Assembly (NCBI GenBank): GCA_964441285.1
Contig: CAYTUK010000007.1
Location: 73,940-137,939, forward strand
Length of the DNA stretch: 64,000 nucleotides
Direction: 5' to 3'
DNA from: S010-25 sp964441285
Lineage (GTDB): Bacteria; Pseudomonadota; Gammaproteobacteria; SZUA-229
Under the pieces are notes generated by a model. The model searched no databases. It had not been told where the DNA came from and worked only from the letters and a program-made list of their open reading frames with translations. Shown in pieces: positions 1 to 9,199 of the stretch. Position numbers and translations under genes: made by a program. How positions within the stretch are numbered: position 1 is the stretch's first letter; every line of letters begins with the position of its first letter.

Positions 1-1472
1 ATAAATTTATTGCACAACGTCGTGAGAAATTAAATAATTTACGCAACCAGGGGAATGCTTTTCCTAATGACTTTCGGCGTGATAGTTATGCGACGGATTT
101 GCATCAGGCATACGACAGTAAAAGTCGTGAGGAGCTGGAAGCACTCTCGATCTCTGTTGCGGTTGCCGGACGCATGATGGCCAAACGTGTTATGGGTAAG
201 GCCAGTTTTACCCAGGTTCAGGATATGACCGGTCGGATTCAGTTGTTTTTGCAGCGCGACAGTTTACCAGAAGGAGTCTACAACGAAGGCTTTAAAAAAT
301 GGGATGTTGGTGACATTATTGGTGCAACCGGTACATTGTTCAAAACTAAAACAAATGAACTTTCGATTAAAGTGGAGACTATCCATCTACTGACAAAATC
401 TTTACGGCCATTGCCAGAAAAATTTCATGGCCTGACCGATACTGAAATGCGTTATCGTCAACGTTATGTTGATTTAATTATGAACGAAGAGGTTAAGCAA
501 ACCTTTCGGATGCGGACAAAAATTATCGGTTTTATTCGGCAGTATTTTACGGCACATGATTTCATGGAAGTTGAAACCCCGATGATGCAAATAATTCCTG
601 GCGGAGCGACGGCAAAGCCTTTTGAAACGTATCATAATGCACTCGACCTGCCAATGTATTTGCGTATAGCGCCTGAATTATATTTAAAACGCCTGGTTGT
701 TGGTGGGTTTGAACGCGTATTTGAAATAAATCGAAGTTTTCGTAACGAAGGTATTTCCACACGACACAATCCAGAATTTACCATGCTGGAATTTTATCAG
801 GCCTATGCGGATTATCATGATCTAATGGATACCACGGAAGATCTTTTGCGTAAGCTGACTGAAAATGTTCTCGGTAGTAGCATGATACAAAGTGAAAAGA
901 CTAGCTTTGATTTTGGTAAAGTGTTTGATCGTTTATCCGTGTTTGATTCAATTTTAAAATTTAATCCTGCGCTTGATGCACAACAGCTAAGAACGCTAGA
1001 TGGCGCACGAAAAATTGCCGAAGGCCTGGGTATTCCTTTTAAAGATAGTTATGGACTGGGTAAAATACAAATCGAGATTTTTGAGAAAACAGTGGAACAT
1101 CGCTTAATCAACCCAACCTTTATTACTGAGTACCCAACAGAAGTTTCCCCACTGGCACGGCGCAGTGATAAAGACCCTTTTGTGACTGATCGGTTTGAAT
1201 TTTTTGTTGGTGGTCGTGAAATTGCCAATGGTTTTTCCGAGTTAAATGATGCCGAGGATCAGGCGGAACGCTTTCAGGCTCAGGTGGCAGAAAAAGAGGC
1301 GGGTGATGATGAAGCCATGCATTATGATGCCGACTATATTCGTGCACTGGAATACGGTTTACCACCAACGGCAGGCGAAGGGATTGGCATTGATCGTCTG
1401 GTGATGTTATTGACGAATTCAGCATCAATTCGAGATGTGATTTTATTTCCGCATATGAAAAAAGTGGATTAG
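1..1472 (+). CDS. lysS: Lysyl-tRNA synthetase, class II (5' end outside window)
   Basis: Charges tRNA-Lys with lysine in the cytoplasm. The frame is open from base 3, so the gene starts before the window. The visible 489 residues begin just before a stretch (REKLNNLRNQG then FPNDFRRD) that lies near residue 20 of E. coli LysS (505 aa), so only about 15 residues are missing. The TTG at base 99 is internal, not a start. An N-terminal OB-fold (VAGRMMAKRVMGKASF) is followed by the class II catalytic core, with motif 2 (FRNEGISTRHNPEFT) and motif 3 (GIGIDRLVML) near the C-terminus. A hairpin terminator follows, shared with the convergent adk. Confidence 0.96.
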   Translation, partial: KFIAQRREKLNNLRNQGNAFPNDFRRDSYATDLHQAYDSKSREELEALSISVAVAGRMMAKRVMGKASFTQVQDMTGRIQLFLQRDSLPEGVYNEGFKKWDVGDIIGATGTLFKTKTNELSIKVETIHLLTKSLRPLPEKFHGLTDTEMRYRQRYVDLIMNEEVKQTFRMRTKIIGFIRQYFTAHDFMEVETPMMQIIPGGATAKPFETYHNALDLPMYLRIAPELYLKRLVVGGFERVFEINRSFRNEGISTRHNPEFTMLEFYQAYADYHDLMDTTEDLLRKLTENVLGSSMIQSEKTSFDFGKVFDRLSVFDSILKFNPALDAQQLRTLDGARKIAEGLGIPFKDSYGLGKIQIEIFEKTVEHRLINPTFITEYPTEVSPLARRSDKDPFVTDRFEFFVGGREIANGFSELNDAEDQAERFQAQVAEKEAGDDEAMHYDADYIRALEYGLPPTAGEGIGIDRLVMLLTNSASIRDVILFPHMKKVD

Positions 1473-1517
1473 TTTCCCTAAAGCTATAACACCTGTTTCT
1501 TAAAAACATTTGAGCAT

Positions 1518-1552
1518 AAAAAAACCGCTGTAAGCAACAGCGGTTTTTTTAA
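1518..1552. terminator. Bidirectional intrinsic terminator between lysS and adk
   Basis: Stem AAAACCGCTGT / ACAGCGGTTTT with loop AAGCA, flanked by an A-run on the left and a T-run on the right. It can therefore stop transcription from both convergent genes. Confidence 0.85.
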
Positions 1553-1575
1553 TACAGCTAATTGAAAAGCAGACC

Positions 1576-2217
1576 TTACAAACCAAGCTTTTCTTTAATG
1601 GCATTAATAACTGCATCAGAAGATGTCGCATTAACGGATAACAGCATATCTTCATTTTTATAGAAACCAACCAGCGGCGCGGTTTGCTCGTTGTAAACAT
1701 TTAGACGGTTGCTGATCGCTTCTTCAGTTTCGTCGTCGCGCTGTACGACCGGGCCACCACATTTGTCGCAGATAGCGTCTACTTTTGGTGGGTTGGATTT
1801 AACATTATAAATTTCACCGCATTTGGTGCAGGTGCGACGGGTGGTTAAACGGTCGAGAATCACATCACGGGGCACGTCAATCTCTACTGCGCAATCCAGC
1901 TTTTCACCCATTTTTTCCAGTAGCACTTTGAGTGCTTCTGCCTGTGGAATAGTGCGTGGGAAACCATCCAGTAAATAGCCGGTTTTACAGTCATCTTGTT
2001 GTAGCCGTGCTTCCATAATGCCCATAATCAGCTCATCCGATACCAGATCGCCCGCTTTCATTGCGGCCTGTGCCTGTTTTCCCAGCTCAGTACCCGCAGC
2101 AACGGCACCGCGCAGGATGTCACCCGTTGATATTTGAACAGAGCCGTCCATTTTTGTTAGCAGTTTTGCGACCGTGCCTTTGCCAGCACCGGGCGCACCT
2201 AAAAGAATCAGTTTCAT
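1576..2217 (-). CDS. adk: Adenylate kinase with zinc-type LID domain
   Basis: Interconverts ATP + AMP and 2 ADP. The 213-residue protein has the P-loop GAPGAGKGT (residues 7-15), STGD, DGFPRT, and a LID with four cysteines (Cys130, 133, 150, 153). That is the zinc-binding LID typical of Gram-positive and some proteobacterial enzymes. The frame extends upstream, but the start chosen here (ATG ending at 2217) is preceded by GAGGAA and gives the standard MKLILLGAPGAGKG N-terminus. A second adk without the cysteines lies at 23708-24364, so this genome carries two different adenylate kinases. Confidence 0.93.
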   Translation of the reverse strand: MKLILLGAPGAGKGTVAKLLTKMDGSVQISTGDILRGAVAAGTELGKQAQAAMKAGDLVSDELIMGIMEARLQQDDCKTGYLLDGFPRTIPQAEALKVLLEKMGEKLDCAVEIDVPRDVILDRLTTRRTCTKCGEIYNVKSNPPKVDAICDKCGGPVVQRDDETEEAISNRLNVYNEQTAPLVGFYKNEDMLLSVNATSSDAVINAIKEKLGL

Positions 2218-2435
2218 CGTAGTTCCTCGAAAAGAGTTAATGGTTGCAGACGATAATTCGCCAATATGTGTAAAATCAGGGGCATATTGTCTAGTTTTTG
2301 TGCATGGAAAGCAAATATAATGCATGGTATTGTGATTTTACTCGTTCAGCCGATTTTAACTGTTACTGGCTCACAGAGATTGCCGTTAACGTGCTGATGA
2401 TGGGCAACATTTATTAAGGTTTATGGATAATCGTT

Positions 2436-2846
2436 ATGTGTAGAAAAGAAGTTGGTGCATTTGTCTATCAGCTTGATGAAGATGGCTTAAAACTGGTGCT
2501 GATAAATAATCGAAAGCAAACGCGCTGGATTTTACCCAAGGGACAAATTGAAGAGAATTTAAGCGATAAGAAAGTGGCGCTTAAAGAAGTTTATGAAGAG
2601 GCCGGTATTATCGGTATGCTGGAAAAGGATCTTCCGGTAAAAGTGGTGCGTTATATGAGCCGCACCGGTTCAGTAGAATTACATGTTTACACTGTGCAGA
2701 TAGCCTATATGCTGGACCAGTGGCCGGAAAAACACTTCAGGCAGCGTGTTATGGTTGATGTGGATGTGGCACTATTAATGGTCAGGAAAAAGGCGTTACG
2801 TGTGTTGATTACGCAGCTAGCCACTGAAATTGAACAGGGTTATTAA
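2436..2846 (+). CDS. Nudix hydrolase domain protein
   Basis: Single-domain 136-residue Nudix protein, likely to hydrolyse a nucleoside diphosphate linked to another group; substrate unknown. The PKG..E motif and a Nudix box are clear at about residues 36-61. The box deviates: the Glu of GX5E is Leu and the Arg of REUXEE is Lys (KEVYEEAG). The catalytic metal-binding EVYEE is intact, so activity is plausible. It is transcribed divergently from adk. The neighbouring genes (adk, ppk2) also concern nucleotides and phosphate, which fits but does not prove a role in nucleotide or polyphosphate metabolism. Start-site Shine-Dalgarno is weak. Confidence 0.82.
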   Translation: MCRKEVGAFVYQLDEDGLKLVLINNRKQTRWILPKGQIEENLSDKKVALKEVYEEAGIIGMLEKDLPVKVVRYMSRTGSVELHVYTVQIAYMLDQWPEKHFRQRVMVDVDVALLMVRKKALRVLITQLATEIEQGY

Positions 2847-2849
2847 TAC

Positions 2850-2925
2850 TGGCGAGGCGCACACGCTCTTGTGCAGGAGGTATTTACAGTGGGTCATAGA
2901 AATAAATCCCAGTTCACGTCACAAT
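2850..2925 (-). repeat. Partial copy (E) of dispersed inverted-repeat element, reverse orientation
   Basis: The segment GTGCAGGAGGTATTTACAG then GGGTC (2871-2895) matches the reverse complement of the core of copy C (7723-7782). The following AATAAATCCCAGTTCA matches the reverse complement of copy C's left arm (AATAAACTCCAGTTCA). The other half is degraded. It lies between the Nudix gene and ppk2. Confidence 0.6.
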
Positions 2926-3059
2926 GTATTATCATAAACAATCTATCCTTATACAACCTTTACCTAGGAGCCTGTCCGAGAAAATTAACGGGACAGTCGT
3001 GGTTGGTTATTTATACTGTCGGTAAGTGGCTAATCGATTATTAGCGAAAGCAGAGAAAC

Positions 3060-3926
3060 ATGGGAGCCATGATGGATTACGATGAATTTTTTGAGAAAGT
3101 AAAAGATAATGATGATGGCTTTTTAAAAAAAGTTTATAAACGCTACAGTAAATATACACAGGAGCAGACGTTAAGACCTTACCAGGCAGAGTTAATAAAA
3201 CTTCAGAATCATCTCGAAAAGCACCAGAAAAAAATGATTATTCTGATTGAAGGCCGCGATGCGTCAGGGAAGGGTGGTGGTATTCGCCGTATTACCCGTT
3301 TTATGAATGAAAAGCACTATCGTGTGGTTGCACTGGGGAAGCCTTCCAATGTTCAGCTAAGCCAGTGGTATTTTCAGCGTTATATCGAACAGTTCCCGCG
3401 TGGAGGAGAAATTGTTCTGTTTGACCGTAGCTGGTATAACCGTGCAATGGTTGAGCCGATATTTGGTTTTTGCAGTCAAGATGAATATGCTACTTTTATG
3501 AAAACCGTACCGCGTTTTGAAGAAGACCTGGTTGCCCATGGAATTATCTTTTTAAAAATTTATTTTTCAGTATCAAAGCGTGAACAGGCTGCTCGGTTTA
3601 AAGAGCGTGAGGAAAATCCATTAAAACGCTGGAAGCTGAGTGAAATTGATGTGCAGATGCAGGAGCGTTGGGATGAGTTTACACAGATGAAGTATCAAAT
3701 GTTAAAACAAACCCACACCTATACTGCTCCCTGGTATGTTATTCGCAGTAATAATAAATTTCTTGCTCGTCTTAATGCCATTAAAAGTATTTTAAATAAT
3801 ATTGAGTATGAAGATAGAAACCTTAATCTGGATTATATGGTTGATGACTCTGTTTTTTATTCCGGTGCACACGAAGTTGAATTGATGGAAAATCACCTGC
3901 ATGAAAAAGGCAAGTTTATGGTTTAA
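3060..3926 (+). CDS. ppk2: Polyphosphate kinase 2 (PPK2 family)
   Basis: Uses polyphosphate to phosphorylate nucleoside diphosphates or monophosphates. At 288 residues it is a single-domain (class I type) PPK2. It shows the Walker A GRDASGKGG (residues 65-73), the Walker B-like FDRSWYNRAMVEP (about 121-133), and the lid-type sequence FKEREENPLKRWKLS. The start is uncertain. ATG 3060 is the longest frame, but GGGAG at 3062-3066 sits 5 bp before ATG 3072, making MDYDEFFEKV a likely true N-terminus. The 15-mer TTAACGGGACAGTCG lies 60-75 bp upstream (see findings). It could supply nucleotides from stored polyphosphate. Confidence 0.93.
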   Translation: MGAMMDYDEFFEKVKDNDDGFLKKVYKRYSKYTQEQTLRPYQAELIKLQNHLEKHQKKMIILIEGRDASGKGGGIRRITRFMNEKHYRVVALGKPSNVQLSQWYFQRYIEQFPRGGEIVLFDRSWYNRAMVEPIFGFCSQDEYATFMKTVPRFEEDLVAHGIIFLKIYFSVSKREQAARFKEREENPLKRWKLSEIDVQMQERWDEFTQMKYQMLKQTHTYTAPWYVIRSNNKFLARLNAIKSILNNIEYEDRNLNLDYMVDDSVFYSGAHEVELMENHLHEKGKFMV

Positions 3927-3989
3927 GCCTGGTGATTTTATGGGTACGAACATGAGTGAGAGCAACCCAGCCCGTATCACGCTGATCAT

Positions 3990-4112
3990 TGACTAACAGG
4001 ATGGATGAAACGGATACTTAAGGTGTCAAGACACGCTGTCAATTCATCAATGTTGGCCCGACACCCACATCCCTGCGGCTGATGGTCTTGAACCATAAAT
4101 ATCCGTTTCAGT
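3990..4112 (+). repeat. Dispersed inverted-repeat element, copy A
   Basis: Arms TGAAACGGATACTTA (4006-4020) and TAAATATCCGTTTCA (4096-4110) pair at 14 of 15 positions. They enclose a core that begins AAGACACGCTGT and ends CTGATGGTCTT (4028-4089). The outer end TGACTAACAGGATGGAT (3990-4006) is repeated exactly, inverted, at 9160-9176. It lies between convergent ppk2 and moaA. Confidence 0.75.
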
Positions 4113-4127
4113 AATAGGTGCTGGTTC

Positions 4128-5141
4128 TTAACCGCCTGTCATGCTCATTAACCGAACGACCTGCTCAGGTTTTTCATTGAATTCATGTTTTTCAGGTTTT
4201 TGTTTGATGGCATGAATGATAACGGTTTTTAATTCGGCGTTACTGATACCCTGGCGTAATAGTGGACGTAGTTCAACTTTATCGTTCTGCCCCAGGCATA
4301 AGTGAAGTGTGCCATTAACGGATAAACGTACCCGATTACAGCTTGCACAAAAGTGTTGTGAGATCGGAGTGATAAATCCAATACGTAGATTTGTGTTTTT
4401 AATTTGAACGTATCTTGCCGGGCCGCCACCTGGCATAACACCTGGAATGAATGTATAACGGTTTGCCAGTTGTTGTTTAACAGACTGTAAATCGATATAG
4501 TGTTTACTTGCCTCATCGCTGGTGCTTCCCATTGGCATGGTTTCAATAAGACGTAGCGTGAAGTCATGTTGCAAACAAAATTCCACCATGTTTTCAAACT
4601 CATCTTCATTGCGCCCTTTCATGGCAACCATGTTGATTTTTATCGGTGAAAAACCGGCCTGTTTTGCTGCCATTAAGCCATCCAGGACGGGTTGTAGTTT
4701 CCCGCCGGTAATGGCTTTAAATCTCTCTGGGTTTAATGTGTCAAGACTGACATTGATTCTTGATACACCCGCATCATAGAGCTTGTTAGACTGTTTATCG
4801 AGTAAGATGGCATTGGTGCTCAGTGATAAATCATCAAGACCGGGCAGTGCAGTTAGCTGTTGTGCCAGCGTGCTAATATTTTTTCTAACCAGGGGTTCAC
4901 CACCCGTTAAACGTACGCGGGAAACTCCCAGTTCGGTAAAGGCTTTGACAATTTGCGTAATCTCACTAAAAGTTAACCAGTGTTCAGGTTGTTCAAAATC
5001 CTTAAAGCCATTGGGCATACAATAGAAACAACGCAGATTACATTTATCCGTTACCGATAGACGCAGATACTCAATGCGACGGCCAAATGGGTCGATGAGT
5101 GACGTTTGTTTGTGCTGCATGTGCGTGTTCATAATGTGCAA
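4128..5141 (-). CDS. moaA: GTP 3',8-cyclase MoaA (molybdenum cofactor biosynthesis)
   Basis: Radical-SAM enzyme that starts molybdopterin synthesis by cyclising GTP. It carries the radical-SAM cluster CNLRCFYC (Cys34, 38, 41), GGEP at 80-83, the C-terminal [4Fe-4S] cysteines (Cys265, 268, 282), and the essential C-terminal Gly-Gly. At 337 residues it is full length. Three in-frame ATGs lie within the first eight codons and none has a good Shine-Dalgarno, so the start is approximate. MoaB and MoeA are encoded nearby on the opposite strand; moaC, moaD and moaE are not in the window. Confidence 0.95.
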   Translation of the reverse strand: MHIMNTHMQHKQTSLIDPFGRRIEYLRLSVTDKCNLRCFYCMPNGFKDFEQPEHWLTFSEITQIVKAFTELGVSRVRLTGGEPLVRKNISTLAQQLTALPGLDDLSLSTNAILLDKQSNKLYDAGVSRINVSLDTLNPERFKAITGGKLQPVLDGLMAAKQAGFSPIKINMVAMKGRNEDEFENMVEFCLQHDFTLRLIETMPMGSTSDEASKHYIDLQSVKQQLANRYTFIPGVMPGGGPARYVQIKNTNLRIGFITPISQHFCASCNRVRLSVNGTLHLCLGQNDKVELRPLLRQGISNAELKTVIIHAIKQKPEKHEFNEKPEQVVRLMSMTGG

Positions 5142-5496
5142 TGTTTAGAGTGTACTAGCTTATTGGTGTTGGCAACATGCTGGCATGATCTACGTCAAAT
5201 GGGAATATCCAGTAGTTGACAGGTGGTTATATGCCCAGAGTTGCTTTGTTATGGTGAAACCAGCTGTTATCAGGTACCTTAAAAGTTACTCACAGGATAG
5301 ATGAAAAGGCTAGCCATTGTTCAAGACCGTCAGCCGCGGGGATGCGGGTGTCGAGTCTATAGGGATGTATTCACCAGGTGTCTTTAACTATCCGTCCTGT
5401 TAGTATATTGCATATCAGAAAAAAATTTAAAAAAGGTGATGCAAATTTCCAATGTATAAAAACCCGTTATGGTTTTGGTTGTCAGTGGTTGTGTAA
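5142..5496. other. 355-bp divergent intergenic region between moaA and the kinase remnant
   Basis: Most of this gap is repeat copy B (5285-5408). The rest is AT-rich sequence that must contain the moaA promoter (minus strand) and a promoter for the kinase remnant. I see no convincing sigma-70 pair or operator. Confidence 0.5.
5285..5408 (-). repeat. Dispersed inverted-repeat element, copy B, reverse orientation
   Basis: The core reads AAGACCGTCAGCCGC to CCAGGTGTCTT (5323-5384), the reverse complement of the core in copies A and C. The flanks carry the outer motif as TTACTCACAGGATAGATGA on the left and ACTATCCGTCCTGTTAGTA on the right, which pair imperfectly. It sits in the moaA upstream region. 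Confidence 0.72.
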
Positions 5497-7101
5497 ATGA
5501 AAATACGCACGAAATTATTTATCTTCAGTTTAATTTTTGTTGCTATTGTGCCCTGGTTAGGGGTTCGCTTTGTGGATAAAATTGAACAGTCTTTATTGCA
5601 GGGGCAGGAAGAAACACAGTCGATGACAGCATCAGCAATAGCTATGGTGTTAAAAGGCTATACACGTCTGTTTAATATTGATAAAAATGCGTTATATGTT
5701 TATCCAGTTAAACATAATATTATTATAGATGGTTATGATGAAGACTGGGATCAGTTAAAGCAACGTTTTGTCTCCTATGCAGGTGGAAAATTTTCATTAT
5801 TGCTGGCGAGCAATGCGAATTATTTATATGGTTTCCTGAAAGTAAAAGACAGGAATATTGTTTATCGTAATCCACGCAATGTCTCGCTCGATGCAAGCGA
5901 CCACGTTCGGCTGGAATATATTGATAAAAATAACCAACTTAAGCGTCTGGTTTTAGTGACGGAAGGTCAGGGTAGTATTAGTGTGTATGCGGTAGATGAT
6001 AGCTGGAAAACAGGCCAACCTGTATACACGGTAAAAGGTGTCTGGCGTGAAACGAAACAGGGTTATAATCTTGAATATCAATTACCTAAAGAATGGTTGC
6101 TGCCTGCCAGACAGTTTGTATTAAGTGTTGTCAATGTTTCCTCCGCAAGTACGCCCGCTTCAGAGACGATTGTTTCTACACATTCACCAAATAATAATGG
6201 ATTAAATACATTATTATTTCAATCGCAGGCAATGCGTAATGTGATTAAAAATTTAAGTGAGTCGGATTCACACATTTGCATTATTGATAAATACCGTCGG
6301 GTTCGTGCAGTGACTGGTGGTTCGACATTCAGTGCATTGTTTTGTCAGCATATAGATAAGCTTAGTAACAACTTGATAACGGGAGCTTTGGCTGCACAGG
6401 TTCCGCTTAAGGAGGAGAATAAAAAGTTAGTATCGCGTATTAACCTGGGGCTTGAGACATTAATTGTTGCGGCACAACCTGTCTTTGATGGCGATAAAGT
6501 TATCGGTGCCGTGCTGGTAAGCAAAAACAGTCAGCGAGTGCTTTCGCTACAACGCGATACATTAAATGATGTTATCGTTGCAACGCTGGTTATTTTTGTT
6601 CTTGTTATAGTTAGTCTGCTTATTTTCAGTTTCTGGCTGACATTTCGAATCAACCGATTAAAAAAGCAGACGACTTTGCTGATTGATGATAAAGGGCATT
6701 TTATCAGCCAGATTGATTTATCTGACGGTAAGAAAAATGATGAAATTGGTGATCTGTCACGCAGCTTTAATGTGTTACTGGGTAAACTTAATCGTTACTC
6801 CCATTTTCTTGAAACAGTCCCCAGGATGTTACCCCATGAAATATTAAATCCGGTGAACACGATCAGTATGGCATTGCAGACAATGCCGCAGCAAACTAAT
6901 CTAGCGGATATGGCCACACTGGAGAGTGCCATTAAACAGTTGCAACGTATTGTCTCGAGTTTAACTGAGGCGGCAAGCATTGATGATGGTTTAACCAGGG
7001 ATGAAGTCAAACTATTTAATATTGCGGTGTTGCTCCATGAGTACGTGCAGAATTTACAGAACCGGCAGGGTAAGAGTCCGTTACGCTGTAACCGCCCATG
7101 A
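5497..7101 (+). pseudogene. Membrane sensor histidine kinase, truncated: ATPase domain missing
   Basis: The 534-residue product has an N-terminal membrane helix (residues about 5-25), a large extracytoplasmic sensor region, a second helix (about 353-382), a HAMP-like linker and a dimerisation/phosphoacceptor segment with His447 in MLPHEILNP. After EYVQNLQNRQ the sequence ends in a short unrelated tail (GKSPLRCNRP). The whole HATPase domain, with its N, G1 and G2 boxes, is absent. The architecture and the HEILNP box resemble the histidine kinase of the 'proteobacterial dedicated sortase system' as I remember that family; no sortase genes are nearby. The stop overlaps the longest moaB frame. 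Probably a deletion remnant; a regulatory, ATPase-less role is possible but less likely. Confidence 0.72.
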
Positions 7102-7127
7102 TGCACAATGACAACAAGAGTGAAGCA

Positions 7128-7691
7128 ATGACGAATAAAACCATAAACAGTAAAACGATAAAGGATAAAGCGATAAAAAATAAAACATGGGTGCCAGTAA
7201 AAATTGTAATTTTAACAATCTCTGACAGTCGCACTGAGGCAGACGATACGTCAGGGGATGCATTAGTTGAGCGCTTGACACAGGCCGATCATGTACTGGT
7301 CGAAAGAATGATTATAGTGGACGACAAATATAAAATTCGTGAAGCCATCTCACGCTGGATTGCCGATAAAAATGTTGATGTGGTGATCAGTACCGGGGGC
7401 ACAGGTTTAACCGGCCGGGATATTACGCCAGAAGCCGTTAAGCCGTTATTTGATAAAGAGATAGAGGGTGTCGGAGAACTGTTTCGTCTAGTTTCCTATG
7501 AGGAGATTGGTACTTCAACCATTGCTTCACGATGCATTGGCGGAGTGGCTAATGGTACCTTTATTTTCTGCCTGCCGGGTTCCACGGGTGCCTGTCGAAC
7601 TGGCTGGGATAAAGTGATTGCACCACAGCTCGATTGCAATACACGGCCCTGTAATATCGTGGCACTCATGCCCAGGTTGCTGGAAAAATAA
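7128..7691 (+). CDS. moaB: MoaB/Mog-type molybdopterin adenylyltransferase
   Basis: Adenylates molybdopterin before molybdenum insertion. The domain runs from VPVKIVILTISDSRT to the C-terminus, with the nucleotide/MPT loop STGGTGLTGRDITPE, YEEIGT and PGSTGAC, all family hallmarks. The frame is open from ATG 7098, overlapping the upstream kinase stop. ATG 7128 has AAGAG 7 bp upstream and is chosen here. The first 20 or so residues are a lysine/asparagine-rich stretch built on a near-repeat (NKTINSKTIKDKAIKNK) and are not part of the fold. moeA follows after repeat copy C. Confidence 0.92.
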   Translation: MTNKTINSKTIKDKAIKNKTWVPVKIVILTISDSRTEADDTSGDALVERLTQADHVLVERMIIVDDKYKIREAISRWIADKNVDVVISTGGTGLTGRDITPEAVKPLFDKEIEGVGELFRLVSYEEIGTSTIASRCIGGVANGTFIFCLPGSTGACRTGWDKVIAPQLDCNTRPCNIVALMPRLLEK

Positions 7692-7694
7692 AAC

Positions 7695-7810
7695 AGGATG
7701 ACATGAACTGGAGTTTATTGCTGAGACACGCTGTAAATATCTCCCTGTACGCCCATCTGCCACCTCCATGCGGCAGACGGTCACAGCAATAAACACCCAG
7801 TTCATATCCT
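7695..7810 (+). repeat. Dispersed inverted-repeat element, copy C
   Basis: The best-paired copy: the left arm (7695-7723, containing ATGAACTGGAGTTTATTGCTG) and the right arm (7784-7810, containing CAGCAATAAACACCCAGTTCAT) form a long imperfect stem. The core between them starts AGACACGCTGTAAATA and ends GCGGCAGACGGTC, like copies A and B. It starts 3 bp after the moaB stop and precedes moeA. Confidence 0.8.
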
Positions 7811-7883
7811 AATAGTTAACGTAACAGTCGTGTTTTGAGGGATGAGATTTCTCCCGCTATCGAAATAATAGAGTAAAGAAAAA

Positions 7884-9116
7884 ATGAATAATAAAACAAG
7901 TCCTGTTGACTGTTGTGATACGCCGAGTCTGATTTCGGTGGATGATGCCATTCATCGCATATTAGAGCATACCACAGCACTACCTGAGACTGAAATCATC
8001 GTCCTTGACGATGCACTGGGTCGTTTTCTGGCAGAAGATGTTATTTCAACTATCAATGTACCTGGTTATGATAATAGTGCAATGGATGGTTATGCCGTTC
8101 GCAGCAGTGAAATTTCCGCAGATATTGAATTACCTGTTTCACAACGGATACCTGCTGGCTCAGTTGGTTCGCCGCTGACTGAAGGCAGTGTGGCACGAAT
8201 TTTTACGGGTGCACCAGTACCGCCGGGCGCAGATGCTGTGGTTATGCAGGAAAAGTGTACGGCGGGTGAAACCACAGTAACCGTTAATACCAGCGTTAAG
8301 GCGGGCACCAATATTCGCCGCGCAGGTGAAGATATTGCAGCGGGTAGTGTGGTATTAAAAGCGGGACAAAAGCTTCGCGCACAGGAAATGGGCTTGCTGG
8401 CATCGGTGGGGATTTCACAGCTAATGGTTTTTCGTCGACTAAAAGTGGCTACATTTTTTACTGGTGATGAGCTGGTAAAACCAGGGCAAAAACTTGCTCC
8501 AGGTCAAATTTATAATTCTAATAAATATACGCTGAAAGGTTTACTGCAATCTTTTAATTGTGAAATTATTGACCTTGGCATCGTGCCAGATTCACTCGAA
8601 GCAACCCATAAGGTGCTGGCAAAAGCAGCAACTCAGGCCGATTTGGTGATTACCAGTGGCGGGGTGTCGGTAGGCGAAGAAGACTATGTGCGTGTAGCGT
8701 TGCAACAGCTGGGTGAGTTGTCGATGTGGCGAATAGCGATGAAGCCAGGTAAGCCAGTCGCGTTTGGTAAAATAGGGCAGACGCTATTTATGGGCTTACC
8801 GGGGAATCCGGTTTCTGTCTTTGTTACCTGTTTACTGTTTGCGCGTCCATTAATACTAAAAATGCAGGGTGCAACTCAATACCTGCCACAGAAATTACTC
8901 ATGACCTCCGGTTTTGCATGGCAAGCCGGTGGTCGGCAGGAGTATTTACGGGTGCGAATTGAGACTAAAAATAACAGGCCGGTGGTTACACTGTTTCCCC
9001 ATCAGGGTTCGGGGGTGTTGAGTTCTGCCAGCTGGGCCGATGGTCTGGCTGAAGTAGACGAGGACATTAAACCGGGGGATAGTGTGAAATATCTACCTTT
9101 TCAGGGCTTATTCTAG
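7884..9116 (+). CDS. moeA: Molybdopterin molybdenumtransferase MoeA
   Basis: Inserts molybdate into adenylated molybdopterin. At 410 residues it has the usual length. The N-terminal domain contains VPGYDNSAMDGYA and RIFTGAPVPPGADAVV. The MoCF domain contains FFTGDEL, SGGVSVGEEDY and MKPGKPVAFG with GLPGNPVSVF. The C-terminal barrel domain ends the protein. It is encoded in the same direction as moaB, separated by repeat copy C. No strong Shine-Dalgarno other than AGTAAAG is visible upstream of the ATG. Confidence 0.96.
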   Translation: MNNKTSPVDCCDTPSLISVDDAIHRILEHTTALPETEIIVLDDALGRFLAEDVISTINVPGYDNSAMDGYAVRSSEISADIELPVSQRIPAGSVGSPLTEGSVARIFTGAPVPPGADAVVMQEKCTAGETTVTVNTSVKAGTNIRRAGEDIAAGSVVLKAGQKLRAQEMGLLASVGISQLMVFRRLKVATFFTGDELVKPGQKLAPGQIYNSNKYTLKGLLQSFNCEIIDLGIVPDSLEATHKVLAKAATQADLVITSGGVSVGEEDYVRVALQQLGELSMWRIAMKPGKPVAFGKIGQTLFMGLPGNPVSVFVTCLLFARPLILKMQGATQYLPQKLLMTSGFAWQAGGRQEYLRVRIETKNNRPVVTLFPHQGSGVLSSASWADGLAEVDEDIKPGDSVKYLPFQGLF

Positions 9117-9130
9117 TTATGCCTTTGCTT

Positions 9131-9176
9131 GTGTAAGCGCGACACCCGCTATCCTTTTTATCCATCCTGTTAGTCA
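9131..9176 (+). repeat. Fragment (D) of the dispersed inverted-repeat element
   Basis: Contains the core piece CGACACCCGC and the outer end ATCCATCCTGTTAGTCA (9160-9176), which is the exact 17-bp reverse complement of 3990-4006. The rest of the element is lost. It lies between convergent moeA and the DUF302 gene. Confidence 0.62.
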
Positions 9177-9199
9177 TTTAGCTTAAAGTAATCGCGGTA

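Noticed and set aside
99..104. TTG at base 99 as the lysS start
   Set aside because: The reading frame continues upstream to base 3 with clear LysS sequence, so the gene starts before the window.
1123..1509. 128-codon minus-strand frame overlapping lysS
   Set aside because: A shadow of lysS, His/Pro-rich and without a domain.
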